Assembly: GCA_024699575.1 (NCBI GenBank) | Contig: JAILPF010000327.1 | Coordinates: 1 to 10,818, forward strand | Direction of reading: 5' to 3' | DNA from: Acetatifactor sp. | GTDB taxonomy: Bacteria; Bacillota; Clostridia; Lachnospirales; Lachnospiraceae | Length of the DNA: 10,818 nt | Shown: positions 7,099-10,818 of the stretch, piece by piece | Layout of the letters: each line of letters starts with the position of its first letter | Numbering within the stretch: position 1 is the first letter of the stretch | The notes under the pieces: model-generated | What the model was told of the DNA's origin: nothing | Database searches by the model: none | What the model saw: the letters and a program-made list of their open reading frames with translations, nothing else | Made by a program: the position numbers and the translations under genes

Positions 7099-7144
7099 CT
7101 TTTGGAGGACTAATAAAAGAAGGTAATTTTTCACATGGAGGTGG
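7099..7144 (+). promoter_or_regulatory. Candidate CsrA-binding leader of flaG (two GGA hairpins)
   Basis: Two small hairpins show GGA in the loop. The first pairs CTTTT (7099-7103) with AAAAG (7115-7119) and its 11-base loop starts GGAGGA; no start codon lies at a usable distance, so this is not an ordinary ribosome site. The second pairs CAC (7132-7134) with GTG (7141-7143), plus one U-G pair, around the hexaloop AUGGAG; this overlaps the flaG ribosome site GGAGGTGG (7137-7144). The GGA motifs are 33 bases apart. One upstream site and one over the ribosome site is the known arrangement for B. subtilis hag. The stems are short, so this is a hypothesis. Confidence 0.4.
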
Positions 7145-7150
7145 CGTAAA

Positions 7151-7579
7151 ATGACAATCGAACCATTAGCAAGTATAATGACTGCGCAGGCGCAGACATC
7201 GATTCCCAGAAACCAGAATGTATCCGTTGAGAAAGCAGCGGAATACAATAACGCAAATGTACAGCCCGTGGACAAAATTGATGCTACCACATCAGTGGTA
7301 GAGAATGCTCAGGGGAAGGACCAGTTCAACAAACCGGAACAGAATGACCCTCAGGCACAAAATGAAAAGATTAAAAAGGCTGTGGAAAAGCTGAACAAAA
7401 AATTGGATGTCAATTCCGAGGCAGTGTTCGGAATCCATGAGGAGACAAACAGGGTTACAATCAAAATCGTGGATCGCAGCACCAAGGAAGTTATCAAGGA
7501 ATTACCACCGGAAAAGACATTGGATATGATTGCAAAGGTTTGGGAGATGGCAGGCATCCTGGTAGACGAGAAGAGATAG
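7151..7579 (+). CDS. flaG: FlaG-family flagellar protein
   Basis: A 142-residue FlaG. The role of this family is not well settled; loss affects filament length or cell attachment in some species, and the gene almost always precedes fliD. The conserved C-terminal domain (about 72-142) is clear: helix KIKKAVEKLNKKL, the strands VFGIHEETNRVTIKIVD (92-108), STKEVIKELPPEKTLDM (110-126) and the final AGILVDEKR. The first 70 residues are glutamine/asparagine-rich, low in hydrophobic clusters and probably disordered. The start follows GGAGGTGG (7137-7144) by 6 bases. It is the first gene of operon 2 under a sigma-28 promoter. In B. subtilis the flagellin gene sits just before flaG; here none does. 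Confidence 0.92.
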   Translation: MTIEPLASIMTAQAQTSIPRNQNVSVEKAAEYNNANVQPVDKIDATTSVVENAQGKDQFNKPEQNDPQAQNEKIKKAVEKLNKKLDVNSEAVFGIHEETNRVTIKIVDRSTKEVIKELPPEKTLDMIAKVWEMAGILVDEKR

Positions 7580-7603
7580 CGCCTGGAACAGGAGGAGATA
7601 ATT

Positions 7604-9151
7604 ATGGCAATGAGATTATCTGGATTAATGTCCGGCATGGATACAGAGAGTATTGTCCAGCAGCTCGTACAGGTACGAGGTGCGAAAGTGGATAAGGCGA
7701 AAAAAGAGCAGACCAAGCTTCAGTGGAAGCAGGATGCCTGGAAAGATTTAAATACAAAAATAAAGAATCTGCAGTCCAAGTATCTGAGCACCATGCGTTT
7801 TCCCGATGCTTACAGCAAAAAGACTACGACTGTGTCAAACAGCAGTATAGCGAGTGTAATCACCGGAGAAAAGGCAGTAAACGGTGTGCAGCATCTGGAA
7901 GTGAAGAGCCTGGCAAAGACCGCTTATCTGACAGGTGGGACTGTGGAAAAGCGCGAGGGCGCAAGCAGTGAGGAACTGAGTGCACTGACTAAAATGAATG
8001 ATTTGATGACCTTCGAACAGGACGGTGAAGGAAATGAGATTTCCAAGAATCTTGTTCTGAAAGGTGTTGGAGATGAGGATGTCAATATTGAGTTGACCTC
8101 TGATACTACCATTTCAGATATTCTCAATAAGCTGAAGGAGAAAGGGCTGAATGCCAACTTTGATGCAAAACAGCAGAGATTCTTCATCAGCGCAAAGGAT
8201 TCCGGTAAAAACGGAAACTTCTCTATCGAAGGTGATGATACCACGTTGAAAGCATTGGGACTCAATGTGGTTGACGAAGACTCCGAGGAGAGCGGGGCAA
8301 CCTATATTCCCGGGAAAAATGCAGAGATTAAGCTAAACGGAGCAACCTTTGAGAGCAATGATAATGTATTTGAAATCAACGGTTTGACCTTCACAGCTCT
8401 CAGTGAGACAAAGGAAGGCGAGAGCGTTACCGTTACTACGCAGCAGGATACAGATGGTATCTATGACATGATCAAAAACTTCCTGAAGGAATACAATACT
8501 GTTATCAATGAGATGGATAAGCTGTATAACGCGGAAAGCGCAAAAGGCTTTGAACCTCTTACCGATGAAGAGAAGGAAGCAATGTCTGAGAGTGAGGCTG
8601 AGAAGTATGAGCAGAAGATTAAGGACGCTTTACTTCGAAGAGATTCCTCTCTCAACAGTATCAGCTCCGCAATGAGAGAGACCATGATGAAGGGCGTGGA
8701 GATAGATGGAGAGAGCATGTATCTTGCCGACTTCGGAATTGGTACACTTGGCTACTTTGTCGCACCTGACAATGAAAAGAATGCATATCATATTGACGGT
8801 GACGCTGATGATGCAGATACAGCAGGCAACGCAGACAAATTAAAGGGATTGATTGCCAGCGATCCCGATAAGGTAATCAATTTCTTTACGAAACTGTCAC
8901 AGAATCTCTACACTGAAATGTCTAATCAGTCTAAGTCAGTAGAGGGATATAGAAGCTTTGGTAACTTCTACGACGATAAGAAGATGAAGTCAGATTATGA
9001 TGACTATACCTCTAAAATCAAAGATTTGGAGGCAAGACTTGCAGACTATGAAGACAGCTGGTATTCCAAATTTGCCAAGATGGAAACAGCTATGGCAAAG
9101 ATGCAGGACAATATGAGTGCTATAACAAGTTTAATCGGAGGAGGTTCATGA
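7604..9151 (+). CDS. fliD: Flagellar filament cap protein FliD (HAP2)
   Basis: A 515-residue FliD. The exported protein caps the filament tip and helps flagellin fold into place. The N-terminal domain (about 1-105) begins MAMRLSGLMSGMDTESIV, the usual opening, with QWKQDAWKDLN at 40-50. FliD C-domain landmarks include FLKEYNTVINEMDKLY (293-308), KYEQKIKDALLRRDSSL (334-350), DPDKVINFFTKL (420-431) and the closing coiled segment at 460-510 with YTSKIKDLEARLADYEDSW. The middle (about 120-270) is variable. It contains no cysteine, unlike FlgK2 and FlgL. The start follows GGAGGAG (7591-7597) by 6 bases. The last codons contain the fliS ribosome site and the stop is one base before fliS, so translation is probably coupled. 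Confidence 0.96.
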   Translation: MAMRLSGLMSGMDTESIVQQLVQVRGAKVDKAKKEQTKLQWKQDAWKDLNTKIKNLQSKYLSTMRFPDAYSKKTTTVSNSSIASVITGEKAVNGVQHLEVKSLAKTAYLTGGTVEKREGASSEELSALTKMNDLMTFEQDGEGNEISKNLVLKGVGDEDVNIELTSDTTISDILNKLKEKGLNANFDAKQQRFFISAKDSGKNGNFSIEGDDTTLKALGLNVVDEDSEESGATYIPGKNAEIKLNGATFESNDNVFEINGLTFTALSETKEGESVTVTTQQDTDGIYDMIKNFLKEYNTVINEMDKLYNAESAKGFEPLTDEEKEAMSESEAEKYEQKIKDALLRRDSSLNSISSAMRETMMKGVEIDGESMYLADFGIGTLGYFVAPDNEKNAYHIDGDADDADTAGNADKLKGLIASDPDKVINFFTKLSQNLYTEMSNQSKSVEGYRSFGNFYDDKKMKSDYDDYTSKIKDLEARLADYEDSWYSKFAKMETAMAKMQDNMSAITSLIGGGS

Positions 9152-9152
9152 C

Positions 9153-9539
9153 ATGGCATTACCCAATGCATATGCGCAATACAATAACAGTAAAATATTG
9201 ACAGCATCTCCGGCGGAGCTCACGCTGATGCTGTACGATGGAGCAATCAAATTCTGTAATATCGCAATCCTTGCGGTGGAACAGAAGGATATTGAGAAAG
9301 CAAGCAATAATATTATCAAGACAGAACGGATTATTGATTACTTCCGCCAGACCTTGGATATGAGATTTGAAGTGGCTAAGGACTTTGACAGAGTTTATGA
9401 GTATTTGAGTCATAGACTTGTCGAAGCAAATGTCAAAAAGGATAAGGAAATCCTGGAGGAAGTCAATGAGCACATCCGTTCCATGAGAGACACTTGGAAG
9501 GAAGTAATGCGCATCAACAAAGAAAAGGGGACTGCCTGA
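9153..9539 (+). CDS. fliS: FliS, flagellin export chaperone
   Basis: A 128-residue, all-helical FliS of normal length (about 120-135). FliS binds the C-terminal disordered part of flagellin in the cytoplasm, preventing early polymerisation and feeding it to the export gate. The N-terminus has the family pattern A-Y-A-Q-Y-N-N-S-K (6-14) followed by TASPAELTLMLYDGAIKF (17-34), the most conserved FliS stretch. RTLEVRF-type residues appear as RQTLDMRFEVAKDF (65-78). The ribosome site GGAGGAGG (9137-9144) is inside fliD, 8 bases upstream. Its stop TGA overlaps the next ATG by one base. In B. subtilis FliS also takes part in FliW-flagellin handling, which fits the presence of fliW and csrA nearby. 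Confidence 0.96.
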   Translation: MALPNAYAQYNNSKILTASPAELTLMLYDGAIKFCNIAILAVEQKDIEKASNNIIKTERIIDYFRQTLDMRFEVAKDFDRVYEYLSHRLVEANVKKDKEILEEVNEHIRSMRDTWKEVMRINKEKGTA

Positions 9540-10012
9540 TGGAGAATCAGCTCACACTCATGATTGAGAGCATGGATAAAAAGCTTGCGGTCATGGAGGA
9601 AATTCAAAAGTACAATGAAGAGCAGGCAAGTGTTTTTCAAGAGGGCAGAGCCGATATCGCAACCTTTGACCGGGATGTGGAGCTTAAGGATGAACTGATA
9701 GAGAAGCTTATGCTTTTGGACAGTGGCTTTGAGACCATGTACGAAAAGCTTGCCGAGCAATTAAAAAACAATAAAGAGCAGTATGCTGCGCAGATCAGAA
9801 CACTTCAGGAAAAAATCAAACAGGTGACAGCCATGAGTGTATCAATCCAGGCGCAGGAAAAAAGAAACAAAGCTCTGATCGAGCAATACTTTGCAAAGGA
9901 GAAAGAGGGCATCAGGAAGAACCGCCAGTCATCCAAGGCGGCATATGACTATTATAAGAGCATGAGTCAGAGTAATATGAATTCTTCCAGCTTTATGGAT
10001 AGTAAACAATAG
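9539..10012 (+). CDS. fliT: FliT/FlgN-like flagellar chaperone
   Basis: A 157-residue protein, nearly all helix and coiled coil (about 1-130), with no membrane segment or signal. Position directly after fliS and overlapping it by one base is the classical place of fliT, whose product escorts FliD. The sequence does not resemble short FliT closely. Its end, KAAYDYYKS (133-141) followed by a serine/asparagine stretch and FMDSKQ, resembles the tail of the FlgN encoded at 471-986 (GAYNAG, ending FDTRQ), so it may be a FlgN-family paralogue. ATG 9539 is preferred over an in-frame ATG at 9494: AAGGGG (9525-9530) is 8 bases away, and TGATG stop-start overlap is typical for coupling. Calling it a flagellar chaperone is safe; the symbol rests mainly on position. 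Confidence 0.72.
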   Translation: MENQLTLMIESMDKKLAVMEEIQKYNEEQASVFQEGRADIATFDRDVELKDELIEKLMLLDSGFETMYEKLAEQLKNNKEQYAAQIRTLQEKIKQVTAMSVSIQAQEKRNKALIEQYFAKEKEGIRKNRQSSKAAYDYYKSMSQSNMNSSSFMDSKQ

Positions 10013-10051
10013 ACAACTATCTACCCTCCCTAATCTATACTGTACTATCAG

Positions 10052-10091
10052 CATTGAGACCGGTGATTGTGAAAATCATGCGGTCTCTATG
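10052..10091 (+). terminator. Possible weak terminator after the fliT-like gene
   Basis: GAGACCG (10056-10062) pairs with CGGTCTC (10081-10087), with TGATT/AATCA pairing inside and CAT/ATG outside. The stem is good but only TTGTTGTGGG follows, not a T-run, so termination is uncertain. It is the only hairpin I see between this operon and the next gene. Some read-through is possible. Confidence 0.45.
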
Positions 10092-10135
10092 TTGTTGTGG
10101 GCCGTAGACTTTCGGTAAAAAATTAGTATCTTATC

Positions 10136-10163
10136 TTGACAGCATAATGCAATGTGATAAAAT
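10136..10163 (+). promoter_or_regulatory. Likely sigma-A promoter of the 166-codon gene
   Basis: TTGACA (10136-10141) is a perfect -35. TAAAAT (10158-10163) is a 5-of-6 match to the -10, with a 16-base spacer. The predicted start near 10170 leaves an AT-rich leader of about 100 bases. The surrounding 10013-10272 gap holds otherwise only the hairpin at 10052-10091 and the inverted repeat AAGCATA/TATGCTT (10171-10177, 10224-10230). Confidence 0.6.
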
Positions 10164-10272
10164 AACATCAAAGCATACGAAATTCTTCTTTTTCTATTTT
10201 TCTAAAAATCTTTTGCAGAAATCTATGCTTATTTTCCGTAATATTTAAAATGATTGGTGAAAAAACGGTTAT

Positions 10273-10773
10273 ATGAATAACATTCAGATTACTCATTGTG
10301 ATGGTGTGAAAACAGTTGAAATTAATTCTATTCAATTTAGCGGTAAAAGAAAAATTGATTGGGACAGTGTTGAAAAATATTTGAAACGCTATATTGGACA
10401 ACATTACCAAATAGACGAAACAGATGATATGGTATACATTGGTTCCGATTTCCCGGACGAATATGCCAATAGTAAATATAGTGCTAAAGCGTTTGGGACT
10501 ATTGGAAAAGCAAAAGCGAATGTGGCGCAGGCAATTCCGGAATTAATTCAGACAGCTACAAATATTATATATCGTCCGAATTTTGACAGTAAACATAATA
10601 GAGACGCAGCAAACGGATGGTTCCGTTGTACAATTCGCTTTACCCTTCCAGTAATGGATGATAAGGGGAATACTGTGGGGAAAAATTACTTTCGAGGGAG
10701 AATGATTATTAGATGCACTTTTGAAAATAGATTATATTTATACGACATTATAGATATAAAAAAAGAAATGTAG
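10273..10773 (+). CDS. Conserved hypothetical protein, possibly related to phage/mobile-element BECR-type nuclease domains
   Basis: A 166-residue soluble protein with no signal peptide or membrane helix. I do not know its function. It looks complete: an N-terminal beta/helix unit (V-K-T-V-E-I-N-S-I, then W-D-S-V-E-K-Y-L-K-R-Y-I-G at 30-42), D-M-V-Y-I-G-S-D-F-P-D-E-Y (52-64), a helix with KAKANVAQAIPELIQ (79-93), HNRDAANGWFRCTIRFTLPV (108-127) and closing strands ending YLYDIIDIKKEM (155-166). From memory this pattern is common in stand-alone Lachnospiraceae proteins and recalls the C-terminal PBECR-type domains (phage barnase-EndoU-colicin-RelE-like) of polyvalent phage proteins; that link is unverified. 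The ribosome site is weak (GGTGA, 10256-10260). The gene is visibly AT-richer than the flagellar genes and has its own promoter, so it is probably not flagellar and may have been acquired separately. Confidence 0.7.
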   Translation: MNNIQITHCDGVKTVEINSIQFSGKRKIDWDSVEKYLKRYIGQHYQIDETDDMVYIGSDFPDEYANSKYSAKAFGTIGKAKANVAQAIPELIQTATNIIYRPNFDSKHNRDAANGWFRCTIRFTLPVMDDKGNTVGKNYFRGRMIIRCTFENRLYLYDIIDIKKEM

Positions 10774-10818
10774 TACCCCGCATAAGTATAAACTGTACGG
10801 CACAAAACCACATTTCTG

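Noticed and set aside
7135..7149. Four-codon open frame ATG-GAG-GTG-GCG-TAA overlapping the flaG ribosome site
   Set aside because: Its ATG has no suitably spaced ribosome site (GGAGG at 7104-7108 is 26 bases away); most likely chance.
9494..9538. Upstream ATG 9494 as the start of the fliT-like gene
   Set aside because: It would overlap fliS by 46 bases, has a poorer ribosome site, and the 15 extra residues do not fit the helical N-terminus; TGATG overlap at 9537-9541 is better.
9648..9656. GCCGATAT inside the fliT-like gene as a sigma-28 promoter
   Set aside because: There is no -35 match at the required distance and it is within coding sequence with nothing starting just downstream.

Overview
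The window is a late (class III) flagellar gene cluster, all on the + strand, followed by one unrelated small gene. The likely host is a motile Gram-positive anaerobe of the Clostridia, most probably Lachnospiraceae (Roseburia/Agathobacter/Butyrivibrio-like). This rests on moderate-to-low GC, strong AGGAGG-type ribosome sites, the gene order, two tandem divergent FlgK proteins and several cysteines in exported flagellar proteins. The family assignment is inferred; no marker gene for taxonomy is present.

Layout. Bases 1-112 hold the tail of an upstream transcript, ending in a strong rho-independent terminator. A near-consensus sigma-28 (SigD/FliA) promoter at 116-142 follows, with the right 11-base gap between its two half-sites. 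It drives operon 1: flgM (anti-sigma-28), flgN (export chaperone), flgK1 and flgK2 (hook-filament junction proteins), flgL (second junction protein), fliW and csrA. The genes are 1-36 bases apart and several ribosome sites lie inside the preceding gene. Operon 1 ends in a strong terminator at 7005-7059. A second sigma-28 promoter (7049-7075) overlaps the T-tract of that terminator and drives operon 2: flaG, fliD (filament cap), fliS (flagellin chaperone) and a FliT/FlgN-like chaperone. A weak hairpin at 10052-10091 closes it. After an AT-rich gap with a plausible sigma-A promoter lies a 166-codon gene of unknown function (10273-10773), probably outside the flagellar regulon.

How the genes work together. 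FlgK1, FlgK2 and FlgL join hook to filament; FliD caps the growing filament; FlgN and the FliT-like protein escort junction and cap proteins; FliS escorts flagellin. FlgM holds sigma-28 until it is secreted through the completed hook, and its own gene is under a sigma-28 promoter, giving negative feedback. FliW and CsrA form the partner switch that in Bacillus subtilis ties flagellin translation to secretion. The order matches the B. subtilis flgM-yvyG-flgK-flgL-(yviE)-fliW-csrA-hag-flaG-fliD-fliS-fliT locus, with two changes: flgK is doubled, and no flagellin gene lies between csrA and flaG. In its place is a 163-base gap holding the terminator, the sigma-28 promoter and a leader with two GGA-in-loop hairpins that could be CsrA sites. 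I saw no CRISPR array, tRNA, rRNA, insertion sequence or clear mobile element.
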